From Kluyvera ascorbata_C (GTDB lineage: Bacteria > Pseudomonadota > Gammaproteobacteria > Enterobacterales > Enterobacteriaceae): a stretch of 64,000 nucleotides of DNA. Under the pieces are notes generated by a model that did no database searches, was not told the DNA's origin, and saw only the letters and a program-made list of their open reading frames with translations. The DNA is taken from the NCBI RefSeq assembly GCF_044197065.1, contig NZ_JBIQOI010000008.1:120569-184568 (forward strand), written 5' to 3'. Below are positions 53,801 to 61,545 of this stretch, in pieces. The translations under genes were made by a program, and so were the position numbers. How positions within the stretch are numbered: the first letter of the stretch is position 1; each line of letters starts with the position of its first letter.

Positions 53801-54076
53801 CAGATAGAGATTGCCATCCTCATTTGAAAGTGACTGCATATACAGCATATTCTCTACGCCGTTCACAGTTTCCTCTATTGGAGCTGCAACCGTCTGTGCA
53901 ATCGTAGTGGCATTGGCTCCAGGATACTGGGCATGAACGATAACGGATGGGGGGACAACCGGTGGGTATTCCGATACCGGTAGACGAAATATGGCGATAA
54001 TCCCTGCCAGAATGAACAACGCAGACAGTACTCCAGCAAAAACCGGCCTGTCGATAAAGAATTTTGATACTTTCAT
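50885..54076 (-). CDS. RND efflux permease (HAE1, AcrB/MexF/OqxB-like)
   Basis: A 1,063-residue inner-membrane pump, length and pattern of AcrB-type permeases: FFIDRPVFAGVLSALFILAG at the N-terminus, paired aspartates in GIVVDDAIVVVEN near residue 408, and FIPAQDKEYLISFVQLPAG after the first half. It exports drugs or other toxic molecules to the outside with the adaptor gene that overlaps it by 4 bases and an outer-membrane channel. No channel gene is linked, so TolC or another protein must serve. The product is intact. Exact substrates are unknown. Confidence 0.93.
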   Translation of the reverse strand: MKVSKFFIDRPVFAGVLSALFILAGIIAIFRLPVSEYPPVVPPSVIVHAQYPGANATTIAQTVAAPIEETVNGVENMLYMQSLSNEDGNLYLTVTFKLGTDPDQAQQWVQNRVSQALPRLPEDVQRLGVTTNKSSPNITLAVHMISPDGRYNDNYISNYAIRNIKDQLSRIEGVGQVSVWGPGGYAMRIWLNPDAMAARGLTTSDVASAIREQNAQSPVGSIGAAPMAEETPLQLSVNASGRLKTAEEFGNIVLHARQDTRTTLLKDVARIELAAENYAMRTYLDKKPAVALAIQESPGANALEIASQVSRTMKDLKKQFPEGLDYQIVYNPTKSVRAGIEAVLHTLFEAILLVVLVVFLFLQTWRASIIPLLAVPVSITGTMAFLYLFGFSINALSLFGLVLAIGIVVDDAIVVVENVERNIERGMTPYHAACKAMQEVSSPIIAIALTLSAVFVPLAFMSGLTGRFYQQFAVTIAVSTIISAINSLTLSPALSAMLLKSRDSDSDWLTRIMHRSCGRFFTVFNRLFNSSARRYEKGVGALGQRKILIMVIYGILLAITLLLGRSVPGGFIPAQDKEYLISFVQLPAGASLSRTDRVLEKMNEIARSEPGVSSTSSYAGLSVNGTTTSPGSGLTFVLLKPFEQRPGISADDVAASLNARYQSLPGADFAAVFPAPPVMGLGSLGGFKLQLEDRGNIGYDGMAEVLRRFQAEAAKSPVLTPLFSTYQNNFPQINVDIDRNRAKQLGVNISDITETLQSYLGSYYINDFNIIGRVYQVRMQADAEFRATPEDILKLQTRNADGNMVPLSAIARIEPTHGPELVTRYNGFTAVDLSGAPAPGYSSSQAMEEIERIAMKTLPPGVEYEWTDLTYQQILAGNSAVWIFPLCVFLVFLVLAAQYESLTLPLAVIMIVPMSILSALTGVWLTHGDNNIFTQIGFIVLVGLASKNAILIVEFARELELSGKSACSAVKEACRLRLRPILMTSLAFIMGVIPLMISHGAGAEMRQSIGISVFSGMLGVTLFGLFMTPVFYLLARQISGKPLHSATLPDAPEERPVTEQASD

Positions 54077-55242
54077 GATGACTTATTTCCTTCCCGGGAT
54101 TTTGAAGAAGGGGATTCGTCTTTGCTGACAACGACTGTTTCACCGGGACTGACCAACTGCGCCCCACCGGAAATAACTCTGTCACCCTTATTGAGGCCTT
54201 TTTTCACAACAATCAGTTCCCCCTGTCTGTTTCCCAGTTCGAGGGGGCGATATTCAACTTTGTCATTGTTTCCGACTACCAGAACATAGCGTCTGTCCTG
54301 GTCGGTGCGGATCAGTGTCTGGTCAATCAATACTGCTGTATAAGATTTGCTTGCCTGGAGTCTGACCCGGGCCTGTAAACCGGGAAGCAACCTTGATGAT
54401 GGATTATCAAGAAGTGCGCGCATCCTGATAGTGCCGGTTTCAGTACTGAGATGATTATCCACAGAATGAAGAATGGCTTTATGTGGATAATCTTTTTCAT
54501 CGGCCAGTCCTACCAGCACTTCAGGTTTGTCTTTATTTGAAAGCTTGTCGATATAATTAAGATAGGTTCGTTCATCCGCATTAAAAGCGACATACAAGGG
54601 ATCAAGAGCAACAATGGATGCAAGAACTGGACTGTCAATACCGGCTGCGACCAGATTACCGACTGTCAGTTCTGCTCTGGAAATACGGCCAGTTACCGGT
54701 GCGGTGATCCGGGTATAGCTTTCGCTGAGCCTGGCGCTCTCGACCTCAGCTTCGGCAATCTCCCTGGCTGCTTTCGATTCCCGGGCGGCATTGTTCAGAA
54801 CGTCATAATCGCGCTGTGAGATAGCATGGGTCCCGATAAGTTTTTTACCCCGGGACAGATCCAGCAATGCCAAGTCCTGCTTCGCTTTTGCCTGCGCGTA
54901 TGCTGCACGAGCCCGGGCCAGTTCAGTCTTATAAGGGGCTGGATCGATAATAAATAAAATATCGCCTTTCCTGACCAACTGACCATCCCTGAACTTAACA
55001 TCCACAATCGAGCCTGTAACTTTTGAACGTACAGTGACCTCATCGGTGGCTTCCAGTTTTCCCGAGAATTCGACCCAGTCGTTTACCGTATGAACAACTG
55101 CGGACGTAGTTCGCACCGTTTTAAAGTTTGATGTCTCAAGTGCATACGCGCCGGGTATGACGCTCTGTTTTGAAAGGAACAGCCCGATGACAGCCAGTGT
55201 AACGGTTAAGCACAACATGCGACGTTTGAGCGATACAGTCAT
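54073..55242 (-). CDS. RND efflux periplasmic adaptor (MFP)
   Basis: A 389-residue membrane-fusion protein. An N-terminal hydrophobic anchor (MLCLTVTLAVIGLFL) is followed by the lipoyl/barrel-sandwich halves (VEFSGKLEATDEVTVRSKVT and ITAPVTGRISRAELTVGNLV) around a helical hairpin, then beta-barrel and membrane-proximal domains. The permease gene overlaps its end by 4 bases. It links the permease to an outer-membrane channel. Paralogue identity is not determined. Confidence 0.92.
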   Translation of the reverse strand: MTVSLKRRMLCLTVTLAVIGLFLSKQSVIPGAYALETSNFKTVRTTSAVVHTVNDWVEFSGKLEATDEVTVRSKVTGSIVDVKFRDGQLVRKGDILFIIDPAPYKTELARARAAYAQAKAKQDLALLDLSRGKKLIGTHAISQRDYDVLNNAARESKAAREIAEAEVESARLSESYTRITAPVTGRISRAELTVGNLVAAGIDSPVLASIVALDPLYVAFNADERTYLNYIDKLSNKDKPEVLVGLADEKDYPHKAILHSVDNHLSTETGTIRMRALLDNPSSRLLPGLQARVRLQASKSYTAVLIDQTLIRTDQDRRYVLVVGNNDKVEYRPLELGNRQGELIVVKKGLNKGDRVISGGAQLVSPGETVVVSKDESPSSKSREGNKSS

Positions 55243-55980
55243 AAATCAGTCCAGAAATGATTTGATTATGAAACCGGACGTTAAGAAATTTATCGATGCT
55301 TAACGCCAAACTTTTTGTCTGAGTTGCTTTATTGATACGAGGGCGCAAAAGGATCTGGCTAGCTGGTATCAAAAAGCGAAATCATGTAACTTCATATGAG
55401 TCATGAAATAGGCTATCACAAGAAACAGGTAGAGTTACATGATATTTTTGCGTGAAGAGTTTTTCTCTAGAAAGGTTTTAAGCTCAAGGAAAGAAGAGAT
55501 TGCTGTATTTAAGGAATTTCATGCAGTAATGTTGTGATGTGCTCGCCATAAAATGTGGACTGAACTGACCTAACTCCCGTAGACGATCCTGCCCTATAAA
55601 TGTCTCTGATATGTCTGTTAAACCCGTGGTGATTCATGGTATTTAATAGGTATACCCATTTGATAACATATTGACATAAGCTCCATTTGCTCTGAAAATG
55701 AACAGGCTTATACGTTGCTTTTGCAACCACCAATGGTTCAGTAGCCTGCGAGAATCGCCTTCGGGTGGCTACAAAAAAGCTCCTGCAACCTGAAAGGGAG
55801 CAAACTTTGGTAAATCTGCACACCTTTGAGAGCAGATATCGTCAATGTAAGCGCACTATGATGCGACGATAAAGGTTCCTTCTGTACTAACCAGACAGTC
55901 AGAATGTTGTCTTTTCTGACTCCCCGACGGGAAACACTTCCCGGTCGGGCAGGTGTTTCCTTTTTTTATGGAGAAACACA
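55243..55980. other. gene-poor region between efflux operon and conjugative-element genes
   Basis: About 740 bases. A minus-strand 104-codon frame (55509-55823, MCRFTKVCSLSGCRSFFVAT) exists but has no ribosome site and no family likeness. The right end contains the hairpin leader of the next gene. The boundary between the efflux region and the conjugative-element remains lies here. Confidence 0.45.
55930..55967 (+). terminator. hairpin and T-run in leader of the gene at 55981
   Basis: GGAAACAC pairs with GTGTTTCC around an inner CCCG/CGGG, followed by seven Ts and then GGAGAAACACA and the start codon. It has terminator form but lies before a gene. The same design occurs before the next genes. 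Confidence 0.7.
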
Positions 55981-56349
55981 ATGTCTGTCATCTCTTCTGC
56001 GATTTTCCCTGAACATCTCCTTACTCAGCTTCAGCAGTCTACTGACGCAGCTGTCCGGAAATTGAAATCTTTCATTTATCTGCATCGCAACAGTAGCTGG
56101 TATGTCAACGGCTCGGGCAATTATGCCGTCCGTGCGCATATCTCTTCTGTCAAAGACCAGGGCGTTAACGTCTTTCTTACCGTTCGTACAGGTTGCCACC
56201 GCGCCGAGTATGTTTTTCACCGCCTGCCGGTCTCCTTTCCTGAGGGAATAACAGGTCGTCGAAACGCATACCGCCATGCCTGCCGTCAGGCACAGCATCT
56301 GGCACACCTGCGCTACCGTTTTCTTTCCGGAGGGCATTCTCATGACTGA
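55981..56349 (+). CDS. 122-residue protein from a conjugative element, unknown function
   Basis: Starts MSVISSAIFPEHLLTQLQQS, nine bases after GGAG. It has KLKSFIYLHRNSSWYVNGSG and a basic, His-rich C-terminus (AYRHACRQAQHLAHLRYRFL). It resembles hypothetical proteins of integrative conjugative elements; no function is known to me. Its stop overlaps the start of the next, frameshifted gene by 8 bases. Confidence 0.65.
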   Translation: MSVISSAIFPEHLLTQLQQSTDAAVRKLKSFIYLHRNSSWYVNGSGNYAVRAHISSVKDQGVNVFLTVRTGCHRAEYVFHRLPVSFPEGITGRRNAYRHACRQAQHLAHLRYRFLSGGHSHD

Positions 56350-56994
56350 AGCACTGCACGATGTCACTTTCCGTATTCTGTCGATGTCTACACCATCGAG
56401 CAAGTCAGCACGGTTCCGTTGCGTCACTGGCATGCTTTCGTTCTGGCCGTAACCGAAACCTTCTGGCAACTGCCGGTGCGTCTGCGTCCAGGAAATATGT
56501 ATCTGCCGTCGCTTAACCGCGCGGCTGACCTTTTTCCGGTTGCTGATGTCATGGCGTTCTGTGGCGATTCAGGCGGCTGTTTCTGGCCGGTCAACATGAC
56601 CATTGAGCGGGAGCGCAGCCACAATACGCTGAGTATCCAGGAGCTGGATTTTCAGCATCAGCCCTGCGATTTCTTTGCGCGTATTGTGATGGTCCTGCTG
56701 CACAACCTGTGTCCGGGCAGCTTCCGGATACATTCTTCAGACGAGGGTCGCAGCTGGGCGTTACCGTTACGCTGGATTGAACAACATCTCGGCCTGCCTG
56801 AGCAGCCGACGCTGACCGCGCCTCAGCCGGTACTGAAAACATCGGTAGGAGAGGGCGCGTTTGATTCCCTGCTCCTGCAGCTGCTCTCCGGTGGTGAGCG
56901 GGTGCTGAGCAATGAGGACTGGAATGCCTTCGTGCTGGCGGAATTCCATCTGTACGAACTGAAGCGGGTCGCGGAAACATCTGACTCGTTTTAA
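56342..56994 (+). pseudogene. conjugative-element hypothetical gene with frameshift
   Basis: The natural start is the ATG at 56342 (MTEALHDVTFRI), overlapping the previous gene. After about 15 codons the frame runs to a stop, while another frame continues VYTIEQVSTVPLRHWHAFVL to 56994 with no start codon of its own except a weak TTG at 56419. A net loss of one base (mod 3) near 56380-56390 explains this. The remaining 190 residues look protein-like throughout. Function unknown. Confidence 0.7.
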
Positions 56995-57017
56995 ATAGTA
57001 ATGACGTTAACCCCGTC

Positions 57018-57055
57018 GGGAGAGATGACTCCGGACGGAGCGGCTCTCCCGTTTT
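57018..57055 (+). terminator. hairpin and T-run before the DUF3085-like gene
   Basis: GGGAGAG pairs with CTCTCCC, followed by GTTTTT, then ACAGGAGAGCCCT and the ATG at 57070. It is the same design as at 55930 and 58176. Confidence 0.7.
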
Positions 57056-57069
57056 TACAGGAGAGCCCT

Positions 57070-57763
57070 ATGTTTTTTCGACAACAAAGATTTGACGAAC
57101 GTCCTGCTGACCGCCCGCATGCAGGGAGGCCAGCTTCATCTGGCAAAGGATGAGGGTGTTTATCTGATGCCGGCCACCGGTGCCTGGCAGGGCAACGATC
57201 CGGTGCCGCGTATTGCGTATGCCGCAGGGTGTCACCCTCAGAAAAATGAGGACTGGTACGACACGGCGCGCCTGCTTGCCGGCTGCGATGATTTCATTGA
57301 ATCACTGACGATAAGCGACGCGATCGCCACCTCTGTACTGTCCGGCAGGATGGACCTGAGGATCTTGATTACCGACACACAGATACAGGTGCTCACCGCA
57401 GCGACTGACCGGGTGAAAGTGGCGCAGTATCGCCAGAAGGCCGATCAGCTTCTGGCGAGTGCAGTCTGTCACTTCAGTGCCTGTGTCGGGCCTGATGAAC
57501 TCTGCCGCTGGCGTGAAAACGCCGTGCGTCTGCTGACGCAGGCGGCCTTCATCAGCTGTAAGCGGGCGAAGCCTGAAGATCATCAAGCCTTTCTGACCGC
57601 CTGTGGCAGGCTGCAGGCAAGGTTACCGACTGGTTTGGTCTGGTCAGCGCCGGCGATGAATCTGATGTCGCAACTGCCTGGGAGCGGCTCAGCCAGTATC
57701 CTGAACGCTCCCAGCCCTGCGATATGCTGGCCGTCATACCTACGCGGCTGGCAGCAGAGCTGA
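57070..57763 (+). pseudogene. DUF3085-like gene with frameshifts at both ends
   Basis: The good ribosome site GGAGAG leads to ATG 57070 followed by a run of six Ts; read as written the frame dies. With five Ts it would read MFFDNKDLTNVLLTARMQGG and join the long frame at once. That frame has the DUF3085 pattern (LHLAKDEGVYLMPATGAW, IAYAAGCHPQKNEDWYDTAR, GCDDFIESL). Near 57620 one base appears lost, so the proper reading passes into the frame of the next entry. Function of DUF3085 is unknown. Confidence 0.72.
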
Positions 57764-58152
57764 ACGGCCCCGAGGGGTTGATGTCCGGTGTGTCGACCAC
57801 AACCAGCCTCTACTGCCGGCAGTACGGCATGGAGTGGCCGGCCGGGCACAATGTGAGCTGGCAGCGGCATTCGCCAAACAGTCTTACGCTGCAGATGGAT
57901 ACGCCCTGGCTGCCGCCGTCAGGTGAGGTTGTCGGGGAAATCTCAGCGGTGTTTGACTGCGAGGTGCGTCACAGCTACAGCGAGCCCGTGAGCGGTCTCA
58001 GCGGTTACGGCTGCTATGACGGCGGTGAGCATGTTGACGGACACAAAGGCGCGTCCGGCGCGTCTCAGCCCGGACAGGTGCTTTATCTCGTCAGCGATGA
58101 GCCCGCTTCACCGGCTCAGGACGCTGCATCATATCGTGAGGTCCGGGGGTAA
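57724..58152 (+). pseudogene. Api92-like (DUF1281-type) ferredoxin-fold protein, front lost to frameshift
   Basis: The frame is protein-like from about 57625 (VTDWFGLVSAGDESDVATAW) to 58152 and shows the Api92/DUF1281 C-terminal pattern YCRQYGMEWPAGHNVSWQRH and LQMDTPWLPPSGEVVGEISA. Its upstream part lies in another frame (previous entry). Given as from its first ATG. Whether it was always fused with the DUF3085 part is not clear. Such proteins are common on integrative elements; the role is unknown. Confidence 0.6.
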
Positions 58153-58175
58153 AAGCCTGCTCCTCCCTTAACCCG

Positions 58176-58199
58176 GCCACGGCACTGCCGTGGCTTTTT
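58176..58199 (+). terminator. strong terminator-like hairpin before methylase fragment
   Basis: A perfect 9-bp stem GCCACGGCA/TGCCGTGGC with a 1-base centre and TTTTT directly after. It lies 23 bases after the Api92-like stop and 38 before the next start. Confidence 0.85.
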
Positions 58200-58237
58200 A
58201 CCCTCAGGGTGCGTGTCCCTTTTTTATGGAGAAACGC

Positions 58238-58573
58238 ATGCCTGGCATGATTAACCACGAAAAAGCCTTTGTTAAGTTGTTCAGTCAGACGGCCCGGTAT
58301 CATCACCGGTTTAAAGTGTTCGGAGACTTCATCAGCTGCAGCGTCATCGCACTGGAAAACCGGCTTCATTTCAGTGAAGTGCGGGAGCAAAAGTATCTGC
58401 GTATAGTCGGTGGATACGAAAAGGAGGACGTCACGCGCATGGCGCAGCTGCTGGCCCACGTTGTTAACGGGCTGGGTGACGCGCCCGGGGACTTCCTGGG
58501 GCGCGTCTTCATGCAGCTGGAGCTGGGTGATAAATACAGGGGCAGTTTTTCACGCCTTATGGGCCCATGTTAA
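58238..58573 (+). pseudogene. plasmid/ICE-type N6-DNA methylase, N-terminal fragment
   Basis: The ATG at 58238 follows GGAG. The 111 residues read MPGMINHEKAFVKLFSQTAR, then LRIVGGYEKEDVTRMAQLLA and VFMQLELGDKYRGSFSRLMG. In full-length relatives this helical head leads into the GQFFTP motif and the SAM-binding domain. Here the sequence leaves the family at about residue 105 and stops, so the catalytic part is gone. The break marks where the CBASS-bearing segment joins. Confidence 0.75.
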
Positions 58574-58678
58574 CTGTTATGTCTTTTTAAATTTAGTAAT
58601 ATCAATGGGTTATGCTGACGATTTCAACTAATTATTTTTCTTGCTAAACATGCATGCCGCTTTATATGAAAAAGATCT

Positions 58679-59545
58679 TTACGCATCTTCCCCATGAAAG
58701 GGAGGCCATACAGTTGTTTTTCGGGAAAGGATTAGAAGGGTGATGACATATTCATATTGCTCTGATTGTATTTTCATTTCACGAACTGAAGCGTCTTTAT
58801 CTGCATGAGGGAACCAAATTGATGCAGGGATCTTCATTCCTGCTCTTTCCATTGAAATGTTCTGGTTTGCAGCAAGCGATCCTTCCGGGATACTTACAAC
58901 CTTGCGTTGTGTGCGAAAGAAGGCTCCGTTACGGCGAGCCGCGGGGCTGGAAAAGGCCCATTTCATGTACCCGTCACGAGATAAAATGAATACAGCATTT
59001 TCTTCAGTACATTCAAGCCATTTCAATGTAGCTGCTGTCAGCGATACCCCATAACGGATCGCATACAGACGTAATACTTCAATATCAATGTCTGGCGTCA
59101 ACTGTTTCCGGAAATCATTGAATGGCATCAGTAAGTAAGAAGCAAATAAATCTGCTTCTGATTCAATATTTTTATCTTCCCAGGATAGCATATCATCACT
59201 GCTACATCTGAACTCATCACGATTTAGACGATGAAGTATGTAATGTCCCAGTTCATGTGCCTGAGTGAATCGAATTCTCCCCGGGGACGTTAAGCCGTTA
59301 TTATAAAGTAGCATCCAACGGCTGCGGGCTTCATTGGCAATTAATGCACCATCAAATCCTTTGATGTCAACGGGTTCTATTTTTACTATAGGGTCAGCCC
59401 ATTGGAATAACTCTGCTGCCCCCAGAGACAACTCACCAACGTTAACAGGAAATCGTTCTGTGCCGTGAATCTCACTGAAAGTATCGCAAATTTTTGTTAG
59501 CCGAATAGCTGCTTTTTGAGGCGTCCATATCTCTTTTTCTGGCAT
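58679..59545 (-). CDS. capP: ImmA/IrrE-type metallopeptidase, CapP
   Basis: A 288-residue zinc peptidase with the catalytic motif TQAHELGHYILH near residue 101 and a third ligand in the NIESEADLFASYLLMP region. In CBASS loci with CapH/CapP, CapP is activated by single-stranded DNA and cleaves the repressor CapH, turning on the operon after DNA damage. It lies 2 bases after capH and divergent from cdnC, matching the known arrangement. The C-terminal domain after residue 190 is probably the sensor. Confidence 0.88.
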   Translation of the reverse strand: MPEKEIWTPQKAAIRLTKICDTFSEIHGTERFPVNVGELSLGAAELFQWADPIVKIEPVDIKGFDGALIANEARSRWMLLYNNGLTSPGRIRFTQAHELGHYILHRLNRDEFRCSSDDMLSWEDKNIESEADLFASYLLMPFNDFRKQLTPDIDIEVLRLYAIRYGVSLTAATLKWLECTEENAVFILSRDGYMKWAFSSPAARRNGAFFRTQRKVVSIPEGSLAANQNISMERAGMKIPASIWFPHADKDASVREMKIQSEQYEYVITLLILSRKTTVWPPFHGEDA

Positions 59546-59547
59546 AA

Positions 59548-59871
59548 CTAAAAGTCCTTTTTAAAGGTGTCCAATATTTTTCTTAACTGTGCTTTAGCCT
59601 CAGGTTCAAGGTTTTTATAGCCTCGAAAGAAAGCATCATCAAGATGTCTTTCTTCCGGTTCTCGAAGATCATCTTCTAAAAAGAAACTAGTCCCAACTCC
59701 CAGTGCATCTGCCAGGGCTGTGAGCTTTTCTGCCGAAGGACGTTGAGACTCGCGATTTTCCAGCTCCCATAGATAGCTTTTACTCAGTCCAGCCATGTCA
59801 GCGAGTTTTTCCAGTGTTAATCCACGCTGTTTACGCAAATCGCGAAGTTTTTCGCCAAGACGGGTTGCCAT
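59548..59871 (-). CDS. capH: XRE-type HTH repressor, CapH
   Basis: A 107-residue protein with a classic XRE helix-turn-helix in residues 5-60 (KLRDLRKQRGLTLEKLADMA, GLSKSYLWELENRESQRPSA) and a C-terminal helical tail (RGYKNLEPEAKAQLRKILDT) that in CapH includes the site cut by CapP. It is expected to repress the divergent CBASS operon and itself through the palindromes between them. Pairing with CapP and CdnC supports this name. Confidence 0.88.
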   Translation of the reverse strand: MATRLGEKLRDLRKQRGLTLEKLADMAGLSKSYLWELENRESQRPSAEKLTALADALGVGTSFFLEDDLREPEERHLDDAFFRGYKNLEPEAKAQLRKILDTFKKDF

Positions 59872-59915
59872 TTCTACATCTCCTCATTTATCTCTTTCAT
59901 CATTGTACCACTATT

Positions 59916-59984
59916 CCGAACAAAAAGTTTGACAAGTATGAAAAATGCACCCATTCTATAAAAAAGTTCGCTATACCGAACTTT
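59916..59984. promoter_or_regulatory. CBASS promoter and CapH operator palindromes
   Basis: A perfect inverted repeat AAAGTTCG/CGAACTTT with a 6-base centre lies at 59963-59984, and a related imperfect one, CGAAC-AAAAA-GTTTG, at 59917-59931. A TTGACA box (59929-59934) and a TATAAA stretch (59957-59962) lie among them, although the spacing is longer than ideal. Repressor binding here would block transcription toward cdnC and capH. Confidence 0.7.
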
Positions 59985-60053
59985 ATGGCCGACGAAGATG
60001 AACATGACATGTCGTCCGGCTTGGATAGAGTGAAGACTTCTAGTGAGGATGAG

Positions 60054-61019
60054 ATGTCTACAGAACATGTCGACCATAAAACTATAGCGCGATTTGCCGA
60101 GGATAAGGTAAATCTTCCAAAAGCAAAGGCTGATGAATTCAGGGAACAGGCCAAGCGGTTACAGAACAAACTGGAAGGGTATCTTTCCGATCATCCTGAC
60201 TTTTCATTAAAGCGAATGATTCCATCAGGTAGTCTGGCTAAAGGGACTGCTCTTCGCTCGTTAAACGATATTGATGTGGCTGTGTATATCAGCGGCTCTG
60301 ATGCACCACAGGATTTACGTGAGTTACTTGACTATCTTGCTGATAGATTGCGTAAAGCATTTCCTAACTTTAGTCCTGATCAGGTTAAACCCCAGACATA
60401 CTCTGTAACGGTTTCCTTCCGGGGCTCTGGCTTAGATGTCGATATTGTCCCTGTATTGTATTCGGGGTTACCTGACTGGCGAGGTCATTTGATAAGCCAG
60501 GAAGATGGCTCGTTCCTTGAAACCAGTATTCCTCTGCACCTTGATTTCATTAAAGCCCGCAAGCGTGCTGCCCCGAAGCATTTTGCTCAGGTTGTCCGTT
60601 TAGCGAAATATTGGGCTCGTTTAATGAAGCAAGAGCGACCGAATTTTCGCTTTAAATCGTTCATGATTGAATTGATTCTTGCAAAATTACTGGATAATGG
60701 TGTGGATTTCTCGAATTATCCGGAAGCTTTACAGGCATTTTTTACCTATCTGGTGAGCACTGAATTACGTGAACGCATTGTCTTCGAGGATAATTATCCT
60801 GCGTCAAAAATAGGCAAGTTGTCAGACTTAGTGCAGATTATTGATCCCGTTAATCCTGTAAATAATGTTGCTCGTTTATATATGCAGTCTAATGTGGACG
60901 CCATCATTGACGCCGCAATGGATGCCGGTGACGCTATTGATGCTGCATTCTATGCACCAACCAAGCAATTAACCGTAACCTATTGGCAGAAAGTTTTCGG
61001 TTCTTCATTCCAGGGGTGA
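60054..61019 (+). CDS. cdnC: CBASS cyclic oligonucleotide synthase, CdnC (CD-NTase)
   Basis: The ATG at 60054 is chosen: GAGGA lies ahead and the product starts MSTEHVDHKTIARFAEDKVN, the known CdnC N-terminus; longer frames reach 59814 but overlap the operator and capH. The 321-residue nucleotidyltransferase has GSLAKGTALRSLNDIDVAV (G59-S60, D72, D74) and DVDIVPV near residue 130, the complete catalytic set. Relatives in clade C make cyclic tri-AMP when bound by an activated HORMA protein. It begins a four-gene operon. Confidence 0.95.
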   Translation: MSTEHVDHKTIARFAEDKVNLPKAKADEFREQAKRLQNKLEGYLSDHPDFSLKRMIPSGSLAKGTALRSLNDIDVAVYISGSDAPQDLRELLDYLADRLRKAFPNFSPDQVKPQTYSVTVSFRGSGLDVDIVPVLYSGLPDWRGHLISQEDGSFLETSIPLHLDFIKARKRAAPKHFAQVVRLAKYWARLMKQERPNFRFKSFMIELILAKLLDNGVDFSNYPEALQAFFTYLVSTELRERIVFEDNYPASKIGKLSDLVQIIDPVNPVNNVARLYMQSNVDAIIDAAMDAGDAIDAAFYAPTKQLTVTYWQKVFGSSFQG

Positions 61020-61026
61020 AATCATT

Positions 61027-61545
61027 ATGTCTTCTTATAGTTATACGGTAGCAGAGACACAAACTTTCAGCGTAACCCACGCTCGTCACATGGCTGCTAA
61101 AGTTGCAACTGACTTGCGGCGGATGCAGCGTTTTTATGGTTACCCCAGTGATGCCGACATTGAAGCATACGAAGAAGAATTGGTTGTGTTTCTTAAGGCT
61201 GGTTATTTGGGGGAGGTCTCTTATGGTTTTCAGAAAAATAATAACTGGATCGAGCCGACCCTTCGATATACTGCAGGTGACTTGCTTGGTTCAGGAACAG
61301 ATGACGATCCTGGAAAAATCCGCCCAGGAAAAGATGTATCGGGTGCATCCTTCTACAGTTTTATGACTTATAGCTCGAAATATCTGAATGCTACTCAATC
61401 GGAAAAAGATACTGCTTTGAAAGATCTACCATTCAAACGGGTTGGTGCCCAGTCTCCAGGGATTAATGGCTACCTCGAAAATGATAAGACTTATTCGGCC
61501 GGTGGTCGCTCCCTCACTCGCACTAGCGTAAGGAATTATGTATGA
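61027..61545 (+). CDS. cap7: CBASS HORMA-domain protein, Cap7
   Basis: A 172-residue bacterial HORMA protein, nearly identical by memory to that of the E. coli MS115-1 CBASS. It starts MSSYSYTVAETQTFSVTHAR and ends with the short safety-belt-like tail GRSLTRTSVRNYV. On infection it is thought to bind a phage peptide, close, and then activate CdnC. It lies 7 bases after cdnC and overlaps cap6 by 4 bases. Confidence 0.93.
   Translation: MSSYSYTVAETQTFSVTHARHMAAKVATDLRRMQRFYGYPSDADIEAYEEELVVFLKAGYLGEVSYGFQKNNNWIEPTLRYTAGDLLGSGTDDDPGKIRPGKDVSGASFYSFMTYSSKYLNATQSEKDTALKDLPFKRVGAQSPGINGYLENDKTYSAGGRSLTRTSVRNYV

Noticed and set aside
55509..55823. Minus-strand 104-codon frame in the gene-poor region after the efflux operon
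   Set aside because: No ribosome site, no recognisable family and low protein-like character; kept only as part of the gene-poor entry.
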